In this document: positions 56,082 through 63,679 of the stretch, piece by piece
Layout: each line of letters begins with the position of its first letter
Position numbering within the stretch: the stretch's first letter is position 1
Assembly (NCBI RefSeq): GCF_024703995.1
Contig: NZ_JAMXQV010000008.1
Coordinates: forward strand, 248,001 to 312,000
Length of the DNA stretch: 64,000 nt
Direction of reading: 5' to 3'
DNA from: Amycolatopsis iheyensis
GTDB lineage: Bacteria; Actinomycetota; Actinomycetes; Mycobacteriales; Pseudonocardiaceae
Made by a program: the position numbers and the translations under genes
Notes under the pieces: model-generated
The model's database searches: none
What the model was told of the DNA's origin: nothing
Seen by the model: only the letters and a program-made list of their open reading frames with translations

Positions 56082-57020
56082 GTGGCCAAGATCGCGGTGA
56101 CCCGATGGATTCCCGACGACGCGGTGAAGCTCCTCGCCGAAGCGGGCGACGTGATGGTGTCGCCCGCCGATCGGCCGTTGGCGCCGGACGAGCTGCGCGA
56201 GTTCGTCTCCGGCGCTTCGGCCGTCGTCGGGATGCTGCACGACCGGCTCGACGGCGCGCTCGCCGACGCCGCCGGGCCCGGGCTGAAGGTGGTCGCGAAC
56301 GTCGCGGTCGGCTACGACAACGTCGACGTGCCGGCGCTGGCCGAACGCGGGATCGTCGTCACCAACACCCCGGGCGTGCTCGCCGACGCCACCGCCGACC
56401 TCGCCTTCGGCCTGCTGCTCGCCGTCACGCGGCGGATCGGCGAGGGCGAGCGGCTGCTGCGCTCGCGCACGCCGTGGTCGTTCCACCTCGGCTTCCTGCT
56501 CGGGTCCGGGCTGCAGGGCAAGACGCTCGGCATCGTCGGGCTCGGTCAGATCGGCCGGGCGATGGCGAAGCGGGCCGAAGCGTTCGGCATGGAGATCGTC
56601 TACTCGGGACGGACGAACCGCGGCGCCGGGCACGTGTCGTTCGAAGAGCTGCTGGCGCGTTCGGACGTCGTCTCGCTGCACTGCCCGCTGACCCCCGAGA
56701 CGCGGCACCTGATCGACGCGGCCGCGTTGCGGGCCATGAAACCCGGGGCGTACCTGGTGAACACGACGCGCGGCCCGGTCGTCGACGAAGCCGCGCTCGC
56801 GGACGCCCTCGAAGCCGGGGAGATCGCGGGCGCCGCGCTGGACGTGTTCGAGAAGGAGCCCGAGGTCGAACCGCGGCTGCTCGGCCGCGAAGACGTCGTG
56901 CTGAGCCCGCACCTCGGGTCGGCGACGGTCGAGACCCGCACCGCGATGGCCGTGCTGGCCGCGCGCAACGTCGTCGAAGTGCTGGACGGGCGGGCCCCGC
57001 TGACGGAGGTGAAGCCGTGA
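56082..57020 (+). CDS. D-2-hydroxyacid dehydrogenase (glyoxylate/hydroxypyruvate reductase type)
   Basis: The 312-aa protein has the D-isomer 2-hydroxyacid dehydrogenase features: NVAVGYDNVDVPAL, LGIVGLGQIGRAMAKRA (NAD-binding GxGxxG), HCPLTPETRHLI, the catalytic arginine in TTRGPVVDE, the glutamate in ALDVFEKEP and the histidine in LSPHLGSATVETR. It probably reduces glyoxylate, hydroxypyruvate or tartronate semialdehyde. It is coupled by GTGA to glycerate kinase, indicating a joint role in glycerate formation. Confidence 0.92.
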   Translation: MAKIAVTRWIPDDAVKLLAEAGDVMVSPADRPLAPDELREFVSGASAVVGMLHDRLDGALADAAGPGLKVVANVAVGYDNVDVPALAERGIVVTNTPGVLADATADLAFGLLLAVTRRIGEGERLLRSRTPWSFHLGFLLGSGLQGKTLGIVGLGQIGRAMAKRAEAFGMEIVYSGRTNRGAGHVSFEELLARSDVVSLHCPLTPETRHLIDAAALRAMKPGAYLVNTTRGPVVDEAALADALEAGEIAGAALDVFEKEPEVEPRLLGREDVVLSPHLGSATVETRTAMAVLAARNVVEVLDGRAPLTEVKP

Positions 57021-58138
57021 CCAGGGTCGTCATCGCACCCGACAAGTTCAAGGGCAGCCTGACCGCGGTCGAGGCCGCGGAGGCCATCGCGCTCGGCGTG
57101 CGCGATGCGCTGCCCGACGCGGAGATCGTCACCTGCCCGGTCGCCGACGGCGGCGAAGGCACCCTCGACGTGCTCGAGGCGGCGGGCGCGCGAATCGTCC
57201 GGCTGAGCGTGCGCGGGCCGCTCGAAGAGCAGGTCAAGGCGTCCTACGCGGTGCTGGACGGCACCGCGTACGTCGAATCCGCGCGCGCGTGCGGGATCGA
57301 GTTCGTCGAGCCCAGCCCGGAAACCGCGCTGACCGCGCACACCTGGGGTGTCGGCGAGCTGCTCATGGACGCGCTGATGCACGGCGCTCGCCGGCTCGTG
57401 CTGACCGTCGGCGGCACGGCCAGCACCGACGGCGGCGCGGGGATGCTGGGGGCGCTCGGCGCCGGCGTGCTGGACGCGTTCGGCGCGCCGGTCGGCCTGG
57501 GCGGCGGCACGCTCACGCGCGTCGCCTCGACCGAGCTGACGCCGGTGCGCGAACGCCTGGAGGGAGTCGCCGTCGCCGTCGCGACCGACGTCACGAACCC
57601 GTTGCTGGGGCCCTCGGGCGCGGCGGCGGTGTTCGGGCCGCAGAAGGGCGCGGGGCCGTCGGAAGTGGCGTTGCTCGACGACGCCTTGGGCCGCTGGGCG
57701 CACGCACTGCAGGTGGGCGGCGCTCCGGACGTCACGCGGGTGCCCGGCGCGGGAGCCGGCGGCGGGGTCGCGGCCGCGGCGATCGCCCTCGGCGCGACGG
57801 TCGAGTCCGGGTTCGACCTCATCGCCGGGCTGACCGGGGTCGACGAGGCGCTGGTGGGCGCGGATCTGGTGATCACCGGCGAAGGATCACTGGACGAGCA
57901 GAGCCTGAACGGCAAGGCGCCGGCCGGCATCGCGGACCGCGCGCGGCCGCGCGGCGTGCCGCTGCTGGCGCTGGCCGGGCGGATCCGGCTCGACCCCGCC
58001 GGGCTGGCGCGGCTGGGCGTGGTGGGGAGCAGCGCGTTGATCGACCACGCGCCTTCGCTCGGCTACGCGCGGGAGCACGCGGCTGAGCTGTTGCGGACTC
58101 GCGCGGCGGAGGTGGTGCGCGCCTGGCGAGCCGGCTGA
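57017..58138 (+). CDS. glxK: Glycerate kinase (GarK/GlxK family)
   Basis: The 373-aa protein opens with VVIAPDKFKGSLTAVEAAEA and has VADGGEGTLDVL, GVGELLMDALMHGARRLVLT, GGTASTDGGAGMLGALGAG, FGPQKGA and VITGEGSLDEQSLNGKAP, all signatures of the type 1 glycerate kinase family. It phosphorylates glycerate to feed glycolysis, following the reductase upstream. The GTG overlaps that gene's stop. Confidence 0.96.
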   Translation: MTRVVIAPDKFKGSLTAVEAAEAIALGVRDALPDAEIVTCPVADGGEGTLDVLEAAGARIVRLSVRGPLEEQVKASYAVLDGTAYVESARACGIEFVEPSPETALTAHTWGVGELLMDALMHGARRLVLTVGGTASTDGGAGMLGALGAGVLDAFGAPVGLGGGTLTRVASTELTPVRERLEGVAVAVATDVTNPLLGPSGAAAVFGPQKGAGPSEVALLDDALGRWAHALQVGGAPDVTRVPGAGAGGGVAAAAIALGATVESGFDLIAGLTGVDEALVGADLVITGEGSLDEQSLNGKAPAGIADRARPRGVPLLALAGRIRLDPAGLARLGVVGSSALIDHAPSLGYAREHAAELLRTRAAEVVRAWRAG

Positions 58139-58157
58139 TCGAGAGGGGCCCGGGGAA

Positions 58158-58191
58158 CGGACCTTCCGCGGCGCTGCGAAAGGCCCGTCCG
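58158..58191. terminator. Terminator-like hairpin between convergent glxK and HesB-like genes
   Basis: CGGACCTT at 58158-58165 and AAGGCCCGTCCG at 58180-58191 form a GC-rich stem with one internal bulge around a GC-rich loop. It lies in the 59-bp gap between two convergent genes, so it can serve both. Confidence 0.5.
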
Positions 58192-58197
58192 CCGCGG

Positions 58198-58491
58198 TCA
58201 GCTCGTGTGCTGCGGCAGGACGGCGAAGGCCACTCCGCCGGCCTCGTCCTCCTGGACGTCCAGCACCTTGTCGTCGAGCAACGCCGCCGCCTGGGGTTCG
58301 AGAAAGACCTTCGGGCCTTCGTCGGCGCCCAGCACGCTGTCGCCGTCCGCGGGTTCGGGGGCGACCGACAGCGCCAGCTGAGCGCTTTCGCCGTCGGCGT
58401 TCTGCACCGCCAGGCGCAGCCCGGCGTCCCCCTCCCCCTGGCTGGTCAACGCGGTGATCGCCTCGGCGGCGGCTTCGGTCACGGTCAGCAT
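58198..58491 (-). CDS. HesB/IscA-like small protein without cysteines
   Basis: The 97-aa protein starts MLTVTEAAAEAITALTSQGE and follows the A-type Fe-S carrier pattern (GLRLAVQNADGES, KVFLEPQAAALLDDKVLDVQ, GGVAFAVLPQH). It has none of the three cysteines that bind the cluster in IscA/HesB. It may therefore have lost iron-sulphur transfer and kept the fold. ATG at 58491 has a good GGAAGG site. It is followed on the left by a terminator-like hairpin. Confidence 0.8.
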   Translation of the reverse strand: MLTVTEAAAEAITALTSQGEGDAGLRLAVQNADGESAQLALSVAPEPADGDSVLGADEGPKVFLEPQAAALLDDKVLDVQEDEAGGVAFAVLPQHTS

Positions 58492-58574
58492 CTTCGGCCT
58501 TCCCTTCGTCGCGGTCCGATGCACTGTGGTGCCCCACGCTAGGGGCGTCCGTTCGGCCGTGCAGTCTGAGCGGA

Positions 58575-58985
58575 TCAGCCCTGCCGGGCCTCGCGAATGG
58601 CGTCCGCCACCGAGCCGCCGGCGAAGTCGGCCTGCTCGCGCGGTTCCGGGTCCGCATGCCGGCGCGGGATCTCATCGGCCGGGGCCACCTCCTCGACGTC
58701 CGGCGGCGCGTCTTCGACGGTTTCGTCGAGCTCGGCCGCCGGGGTCGCCGCCAGCGGGCGCTCCGGGACCGGCTCCGGTTCGGTGTCCGGCACTTCTTCG
58801 GCGAGGCGCTGAGCCATCGGCTCGCCTTCGCGGACTTCTCGCGGGGTCGTGCCGTAGCGGCTGGCGGCGCTCCAGTGCTCGGGCGGTTCGACGCCCTCTT
58901 CGAGCGGGTCCACGCGCAGCTCGTCCTCGTCCAGCGCCTCGCTGGGGGTCAAGCTTTCCGGTTCGGCCGCGTCACGGTCACTCAC
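58575..58985 (-). CDS. DUF5709-type acidic protein
   Basis: The 136-aa highly acidic protein contains LRVDPLEEGVEPPEHWSAAS, YGTTPREVREGE and MAQRLAEEVPDTEPEPVPER, matching the DUF5709 pattern as I remember it (PPE, GTT, REGE, RLAxEVPD). It ends in GGSVADAIREARQ. The function is unknown. GTG at 58985 follows GGGAG. No membrane segment is present. Confidence 0.75.
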   Translation of the reverse strand: MSDRDAAEPESLTPSEALDEDELRVDPLEEGVEPPEHWSAASRYGTTPREVREGEPMAQRLAEEVPDTEPEPVPERPLAATPAAELDETVEDAPPDVEEVAPADEIPRRHADPEPREQADFAGGSVADAIREARQG

Positions 58986-59099
58986 TGGTTTCTCCCGGCG
59001 CGTAGGCAGTAGTCATCGCCGGTGAGCTACCCGGGGCGTCGGGGGCTTCAAACCCGGGCGGTGTCGCCGGGATCACATTTCTTCAACTGGTTTAACATA

Positions 59100-59115
59100 T
59101 TCACAAGTTTGTGAA
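59100..59115. promoter_or_regulatory. 16-bp palindrome at the GtrA-like promoter
   Basis: TTCACAAGTTTGTGAA at 59100-59115 is a perfect dyad in an AT-rich stretch (59078-59115) just before the GtrA-like gene. It covers an alternative GTG start at 59111. It is probably an operator, and the regulator is unknown. Confidence 0.5.
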
Positions 59116-59134
59116 CGCAGGGTACGTTCAGATC

Positions 59135-59614
59135 ATGGCCACCCTCAGGTGCGCGCCGGACCGCCGGCTGCTCGCCACCGACCCGGACCGGCACCACGAA
59201 CTCGGCGCCCACGCGGCGTGGTACGTCGTGGCCGGCGTCGTGACGACCGGCGTCCAGGCGGTCTTGTTCCTCCTGCTGCGCGACCAGCTCGGCTCCCAGG
59301 TGGCGAACCTGGTCGCGATCGCGCTCACCACGGTCGGCAACACGGAGTTCCACCGCCGGGTCACGTTCGCGGGGCGCGAGAGCAACGCGGGCAAGCGGCA
59401 CCTGCAGGACCTGCTGACGTTCGCGTTCTACGCCGGCTACGGCTCGGCGGTGCTGGCGATCCTCGACGCGGTCGTCGACCGGCCGACGTCGTGGGAGGAG
59501 ACCGGCACACTGCTGCTGGCCAGCCTGGTCGGCGGGTTCGTGCGGTTCGCGGTGCTGCGCTGGTGGGTCTTCGCGCACCGTTCCGAAAGGGCCACGGCGG
59601 CGCACACCGGCTAG
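59135..59614 (+). CDS. GtrA-family membrane protein
   Basis: The 159-aa protein has four hydrophobic helices and the GtrA pattern: YVVAGVVTTGVQAVLFLLLR, VANLVAIALTTVGNTEFHRR with the terminal FAG, and RWWVFAH near the end. GtrA proteins help move lipid-linked sugars or take part in cell-surface polysaccharide synthesis. ATG at 59135 is chosen. A GTG at 59111 lies in the palindrome. The gene is 11 bp before the first DUF202 gene. Confidence 0.85.
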   Translation: MATLRCAPDRRLLATDPDRHHELGAHAAWYVVAGVVTTGVQAVLFLLLRDQLGSQVANLVAIALTTVGNTEFHRRVTFAGRESNAGKRHLQDLLTFAFYAGYGSAVLAILDAVVDRPTSWEETGTLLLASLVGGFVRFAVLRWWVFAHRSERATAAHTG

Positions 59615-59625
59615 CGTCTGCGGAC

Positions 59626-59979
59626 GTGGCACCGGATGACATCACGCCTCACGAAGGCGGCACCGAACCGGACTATCGCTTCACTCTCGCCAACGAGCGC
59701 ACGTTCCTGGCCTGGCTGCGGACGGCCTTGGGGCTGCTGGCGGGCGGGGTCGCGGTGCACCAGCTGGTACCGGCGCCGGCCACGGCCAGCGCGGTGCTGG
59801 CGGGGCTGTGCGTGGTGCTGGCGGCCGTACTGGCCGCGACGGCGTACCCGCGCTGGCGCCGGGTGCAGATCGCAATGCGGGCCGGGGAGCCGCTGCCGCG
59901 GAGCTTGATGATCGTGGTGCTGACCGGCGGGCTGCTGGTGCTCATCGTGGCGGCCGCGGTGCTGCTGGCGGTTTCATGA
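59626..59979 (+). CDS. DUF202 (YidH-type) membrane protein
   Basis: The 117-aa protein has the DUF202 signature FTLANERTFLAWLRTALGLL and three hydrophobic helices. It belongs to a widespread family of small inner-membrane proteins with no firm function. In actinobacteria it is often paired with a second DUF202 protein, which here is at 60608. GTG at 59626 is chosen. Its end overlaps the next frame by ATGA. Confidence 0.9.
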   Translation: MAPDDITPHEGGTEPDYRFTLANERTFLAWLRTALGLLAGGVAVHQLVPAPATASAVLAGLCVVLAAVLAATAYPRWRRVQIAMRAGEPLPRSLMIVVLTGGLLVLIVAAAVLLAVS

Positions 59980-60611
59980 GCCGCCGGTTCGCGCCGGCGC
60001 CGGGCGGAGAGGGCGATGCCGGCCGGGAAGCCGCCGCGGAGCCTGGCCCTCACCACAGCGGCCGCCGCCCCACGCCAGGTTCCGCGCGCGAGACGAGCCG
60101 GAAGACCGCCGCCGCCATGCCCGGCCCTCACCACAGCGACCGCCACCCCACGCCCACACCAGGCGCCGAGCGCGAGGCGAGCCGGAAGACCGCCGCCGCC
60201 ATGCCCGGCCCTCACCACAGCGACCGCCACCCCACGCCCACACCAGGCGCCGAGCACGAGGCGAGCCGCAAAACCACCGCCGCCAAGCCCAGCCCTCACC
60301 ACAACGGCCGCCGTGCTCCCGGCCGCCCCATGAGCCGCCCCACCGCCAAGCCCGATCCTCACCCCGACACCCGCCGCCTCCTCAACACCCCGACCGTGAC
60401 ACTCGCTGCCCCCATGACACAGTGGCGGCACGGCCGGCCACGCAGCGCAGTCAGCGATTCGGCATCCGGGGCGGCTTTCCCGCCCCGCTCACCCCGGCCA
60501 CGAACTACGCTGCCCACTCAGCCCCAGCCAGGCGACCGCGGCCGAATACTCTTCCTTCGCGATTATCACGACGTCAGAAGTACCGTCATGCCCCCTCGAG
60601 CACAGTCGTGA
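59976..60611 (+). CDS. Repeat-rich hypothetical ORF between two DUF202 genes
   Basis: An open frame of 211 codons starts in an ATGA overlap with the first DUF202 gene and ends in a GTGA overlap with the second. It encodes 28-residue repeats containing RKTAAAMPGPHHSDRHPTPT, then a basic, proline-rich tail without hydrophobic segments. Double coupling argues for translation, while low complexity and the lack of any fold argue for an expanded repeat in a former spacer. I do not recognise the product. Confidence 0.4.
   Translation: MSRRFAPAPGGEGDAGREAAAEPGPHHSGRRPTPGSARETSRKTAAAMPGPHHSDRHPTPTPGAEREASRKTAAAMPGPHHSDRHPTPTPGAEHEASRKTTAAKPSPHHNGRRAPGRPMSRPTAKPDPHPDTRRLLNTPTVTLAAPMTQWRHGRPRSAVSDSASGAAFPPRSPRPRTTLPTQPQPGDRGRILFLRDYHDVRSTVMPPRAQS
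60011..60320 (+). repeat. 84-bp tandem minisatellite
   Basis: Units begin at 60095, 60179 and 60263 with a strict 84-bp period (28 codons). The first two are almost identical, the third is degenerate, and a related unit 78 bp earlier begins near 60017. The marker CCCTCACCAC recurs at 60047, 60125, 60209 and 60293. The period keeps the reading frame. Confidence 0.85.
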
Positions 60612-60904
60612 CCGGCCCCGCCGGGGCGCAGGCCGAGCGCACCGGGCTCGCCTGGCGGCGCACCGCGCTCTCCTCCGCCGCCTGCACCGTGCTGCTCCTG
60701 CACTCCGCCGCCCTGCGGCACTGGGGGCTCGCCCTGGTCCCCGTCCTGCTCGCCGCCGGGACATCCGCGCTGCTAGCGGCCGTGGGCGCGGCTCGTGAGC
60801 GGGCGCTGCGGTCCGCCCGGCCCGTCGTCATGCCACGAGCACTGCCCGCCGTCGCGTCGCTCGCCGTGACCGTGACTGCCGCTTCCGTGGTCGTTCTCCA
60901 CTGA
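60608..60904 (+). CDS. Second DUF202 membrane protein
   Basis: The 98-aa protein begins MTGPAGAQAERTGLAWRRTA, the DUF202 pattern, and has three hydrophobic helices (ACTVLLLHSAALRHWGLALV, LAAGTSALLAAVG, PAVASLAVTVTAASVVVL). It forms the usual pair with the DUF202 gene at 59626 but is separated from it by the minisatellite ORF. GTG at 60608 overlaps that ORF's stop. Confidence 0.87.
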   Translation: MTGPAGAQAERTGLAWRRTALSSAACTVLLLHSAALRHWGLALVPVLLAAGTSALLAAVGAARERALRSARPVVMPRALPAVASLAVTVTAASVVVLH

Positions 60905-61158
60905 CGGGTGAACTCGGCACATCCTGAAACCGATTAATCGCAATGTGCGCGGGCTGGTCGCGGGAACATCACGGTCACTGCTGCTAACGGGGTATTGGTC
61001 GTTGAAATCTGGACTGATGGCCCGGGAGGTGCTTACGATTACCGAGCGTCGCACCGAGCGCAGGTCACACGGGGGAGCCCGGGCAGATCTGCAATCGAAA
61101 AGTCACGGAGAGTGGAGCCCCCGGCAGCGACGGTCGAGGGTCGGCCGGGGAGACGACC

Positions 61159-61815
61159 ATGACAGCACCGCCGAGGACCACCGAGGAATCCAGTTCCGAC
61201 GTTCGCGATTATCGCACCCTGGAGTCATCTCCGAGGCCGAGCGGGCGGCTGACGAAGGACGACCTCGACCCTCTGGTGAAGGACGCGGGCGAGGGCAACC
61301 CGGCCGCGATCCACAGCCTGCTCCAGATGATCGAGCCCGTGGTGGTCCGCTACTGCCGCGCCCGCATGGGCGGCCGCGACCTCTCCTACCTCTCGGCCGA
61401 CGACGTCGCCCAGGAGGTCTGCCTGGCCGTGCTGAAGGCACTGCCGGACTACCAGGACCGCGGCGGCTCGTTCCTCTACCTCGTCCACGCGATCGCGGCC
61501 AACAAGGTCGCCGACGCCTACCGCGCCGTCGCCCGCGACCGCTCCGAGCCCGTCCCCGAGCTCCCGGAGCGCCCGCTGGTCGCCGGCAACGAGCCCGAGT
61601 CCCACGCCCTGCACCTCGACCTCGGCGCCCGGCTCGGCCGCCTGCTCGCCTCGCTGCCGCGGGTCCAGCAGGAAATCCTGACCCTGCGCATCGCGGTCGG
61701 CTTCTCGGCGACCGAGACCGCGGAAGCACTCGGGATCTCCCCGGGCAACGTGCGGGTGACGCAGCACCGCGCGCTGACCCGGCTGCGCGGCATGATCCGC
61801 GACGAAGAGTTCTAG
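61159..61815 (+). CDS. ECF sigma factor, SigD/ShbA-like
   Basis: The 218-aa protein has sigma-70 region 2 (IEPVVVRYCRARMGGRDLSY, LSADDVAQEVCLAVLKALPD, GSFLYLVHAIAANKVADAYR) and region 4 (LPRVQQEILTLRIAVGFSAT, GISPGNVRVTQHRALTRLRG). Both closely resemble M. tuberculosis SigD and streptomycete ShbA, which directs transcription of the principal sigma factor gene. An anti-sigma gene is not adjacent. The 254-bp upstream region holds its promoter, and GGGGAG precedes the ATG. Confidence 0.92.
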   Translation: MTAPPRTTEESSSDVRDYRTLESSPRPSGRLTKDDLDPLVKDAGEGNPAAIHSLLQMIEPVVVRYCRARMGGRDLSYLSADDVAQEVCLAVLKALPDYQDRGGSFLYLVHAIAANKVADAYRAVARDRSEPVPELPERPLVAGNEPESHALHLDLGARLGRLLASLPRVQQEILTLRIAVGFSATETAEALGISPGNVRVTQHRALTRLRGMIRDEEF

Positions 61816-61828
61816 GCCACCCCCAGCG

Positions 61829-61877
61829 GCGGGCGGGGAAACCTCTTTTACCCCCTGGAAGAGGATTCCCCGCCCGC
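61829..61877. terminator. Long bidirectional terminator hairpin
   Basis: GCGGGCGGGGAA at 61829-61840 pairs perfectly with TTCCCCGCCCGC at 61866-61877. An inner stem CCTCTT/AAGAGG (61842-61847/61859-61864) extends it. It lies 14 bp after the sigma-factor stop and overlaps the last codons of the convergent amidohydrolase gene. Confidence 0.8.
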
Positions 61878-62705
61878 ATCCAAGCCGTAGGCCGTGCGGG
61901 CGTTGTGCTCGAACACGCCCAGCCGCTCGGCGTCCGACAGCGAGCCGGTCAACGCGATCGCCGCGTCCACGACCACCTCGTAGGACGCCGCCAGCTCGCA
62001 CACCGGCCAGTCCGAGCCGAACAGCAGCCGCGCCGGGCCGAACACGTCGAGCACGTGGTCGACGTACCGGCGCAGGTGCCCGACCTCCCAGCCGGTCCAG
62101 TCGGCCTCCGTGACCAGCCCGGACAGCTTGCACACGACGTTCTCGCGCGCGGCCAGCGCGGCCACCGCGGACGCCCACGGCTCCCACTCCCCCGCCGCGA
62201 TCGGCGGCTTCGCCGCGTGGTCGAGCACCAGCCGCAGCTCGGGCAGCCGCAACGCCAGCTCGGTGGCCGCGGGCAGCTGCGCGGGCCGGACCAGCAGGTC
62301 GTAGGCCAGCCCCGCCGACGCGACCGCGCTCAGCCCGGCGACGATCCCCGGGCGCAGCAGCCAGTCGTCGTCCGGCTCGTTCTCCACCTGGTGCCGGATC
62401 CCCACCAGCGGCCCCTGCTCGCCCAGCGCCGCCAGCCGGTCCGCGACGTCCGGCGCGGCCAGGTCCACCCAGCCGACGACGCCCGCGATCACGGGCTCGG
62501 CCCGCGCCGTCGCGAGGAACTCCGCGGTCTCCTCCGCCGAGGACACCGTCTGAACCAGGATCGTCGCGTGGACGCCGGCCGCCTCGGTCACCGCGCGCAG
62601 GTCGTCCACCAGGTACGGCCGGCGGATCGGGTCGAGCGCCGCACCCGCCATCCACGGGTACTCCCGCCGCGACGGGTCCCACAGGTGGTGGTGGGCGTCG
62701 ATCAT
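61848..62705 (-). CDS. Amidohydrolase-2 family lactonase (L-fucono-/L-rhamnono-lactonase-like)
   Basis: The 285-aa protein starts MIDAHHHLWDPSRREYPWMA with the HxH metal site and has RHQVENEPDDDWLLRPG, LDHAAKPPI and the metal aspartate in FGSDWPVCEL, as in L-fuconolactonase and related sugar lactonases. It would hydrolyse the lactone formed by the dehydrogenase upstream. ATG at 62705 overlaps the aldo-keto reductase stop. The stop codon lies inside the terminator hairpin. Confidence 0.87.
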   Translation of the reverse strand: MIDAHHHLWDPSRREYPWMAGAALDPIRRPYLVDDLRAVTEAAGVHATILVQTVSSAEETAEFLATARAEPVIAGVVGWVDLAAPDVADRLAALGEQGPLVGIRHQVENEPDDDWLLRPGIVAGLSAVASAGLAYDLLVRPAQLPAATELALRLPELRLVLDHAAKPPIAAGEWEPWASAVAALAARENVVCKLSGLVTEADWTGWEVGHLRRYVDHVLDVFGPARLLFGSDWPVCELAASYEVVVDAAIALTGSLSDAERLGVFEHNARTAYGLDAGGESSSRG

Positions 62706-63679
62706 GAGACTCCTTCGGCGATGACGACGTCGGGCCGCAGCAACCCCGTGTCGATCAGCTCGGTCCACAGCGCCGGCGGCACGGCGGCCCGCACGCGGCG
62801 CGCGTTCACGCTGACCTGCGAAGGATCATGCGCGCCGACGACGACCGACGCCACCGCGGGATGCGCCATCGGCAGCGCCAGCGCCGCCTCCGGCAGCTCG
62901 ACGCCGTGCTTCGCGCAGATCGCCGCGATCCGGCCGGCCCGCTCGACCAGCTCGGGCGGCGCTTCGGCGTAGTCGTAGAGATGTCCGGGTTCGGCGGTCG
63001 CGAGGATGCCGGCGTTGAACGCGCCACCGACGACGACCGAGACACCGCGCTCGAGGCAGAGCGGCAGCAGCTCGTCGAGGGCCGGCTGGTCGAGCAGCGT
63101 GTAGCGGCCGGCCACGAGCAGCACGTCGAGGTCGGTGCGGCGGACGAACTCGGCGAGCATGGGCGCCTGGTTCATCCCGGCGCCGAACGCGCCGATCACG
63201 CCCTGCTCGCGCAGCTCGCGCAACGCCGGGAACGCGCCGCGCAGGGCCTCCTCGAAGTGGTCGTCCGGGTCGTGGACGTAGGCGATGTCGACGCGGTCGA
63301 GGCCCAGCCGCGTCAGGCTGTCCTCGAACGACCGCAGGACGCCGTCGCGGCTGAAGTCCCACCGGCGCTTGTACGCGGCCGGGACGGCGAAGCCCTCGTC
63401 GTCCTGGTCCCCGGCGCCGCCCGGGTTCGGCTCCAGCACGCGGCCGACCTTCGTCGACAGCACGTACTCGTCGCGGGGGTGCTCACGCAACGCGGCGCCG
63501 AGGCGGGTCTCCGAAAGGCCGAGGCCGTAGTGCGGCGCGGTGTCGAAGTAGCGGACGCCCTCGTCCCACGCGCGGTGCACGGTCGCGGCGGCCGTCTCGT
63601 CGCTGATCGCGTGGTAGAGGTTGCCCAGCTGCGCGCAGCCGAGCCCCAGCGGGGACAGGGAGAGTTCCAACGCCGTCAC
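62702..63679 (-). CDS. Aldo-keto reductase, probable L-fucose / D-threo-aldose 1-dehydrogenase
   Basis: The 325-aa protein has the AKR tetrad: Asp and Tyr in RYFDTAPHYGLGLSE, Lys in LSTKVGR and His in AYVHDPDD. PLGLGCAQLGNLYHAISDET begins the barrel and ASVVVGAHDPSQVSVNA marks the cofactor end. It resembles D-threo-aldose 1-dehydrogenases that oxidise L-fucose to its lactone. GTG at 63679 overlaps the RhaM-like stop (GTGA). The lactonase follows directly, so both fit one oxidative sugar route. Confidence 0.87.
   Translation of the reverse strand: MTALELSLSPLGLGCAQLGNLYHAISDETAAATVHRAWDEGVRYFDTAPHYGLGLSETRLGAALREHPRDEYVLSTKVGRVLEPNPGGAGDQDDEGFAVPAAYKRRWDFSRDGVLRSFEDSLTRLGLDRVDIAYVHDPDDHFEEALRGAFPALRELREQGVIGAFGAGMNQAPMLAEFVRRTDLDVLLVAGRYTLLDQPALDELLPLCLERGVSVVVGGAFNAGILATAEPGHLYDYAEAPPELVERAGRIAAICAKHGVELPEAALALPMAHPAVASVVVGAHDPSQVSVNARRVRAAVPPALWTELIDTGLLRPDVVIAEGVS

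Noticed and set aside
60011..60320. CRISPR-like array
   Set aside because: The 84-bp units are contiguous, with no unique spacers, and keep a reading frame, so this is a tandem minisatellite. No cas genes are present.
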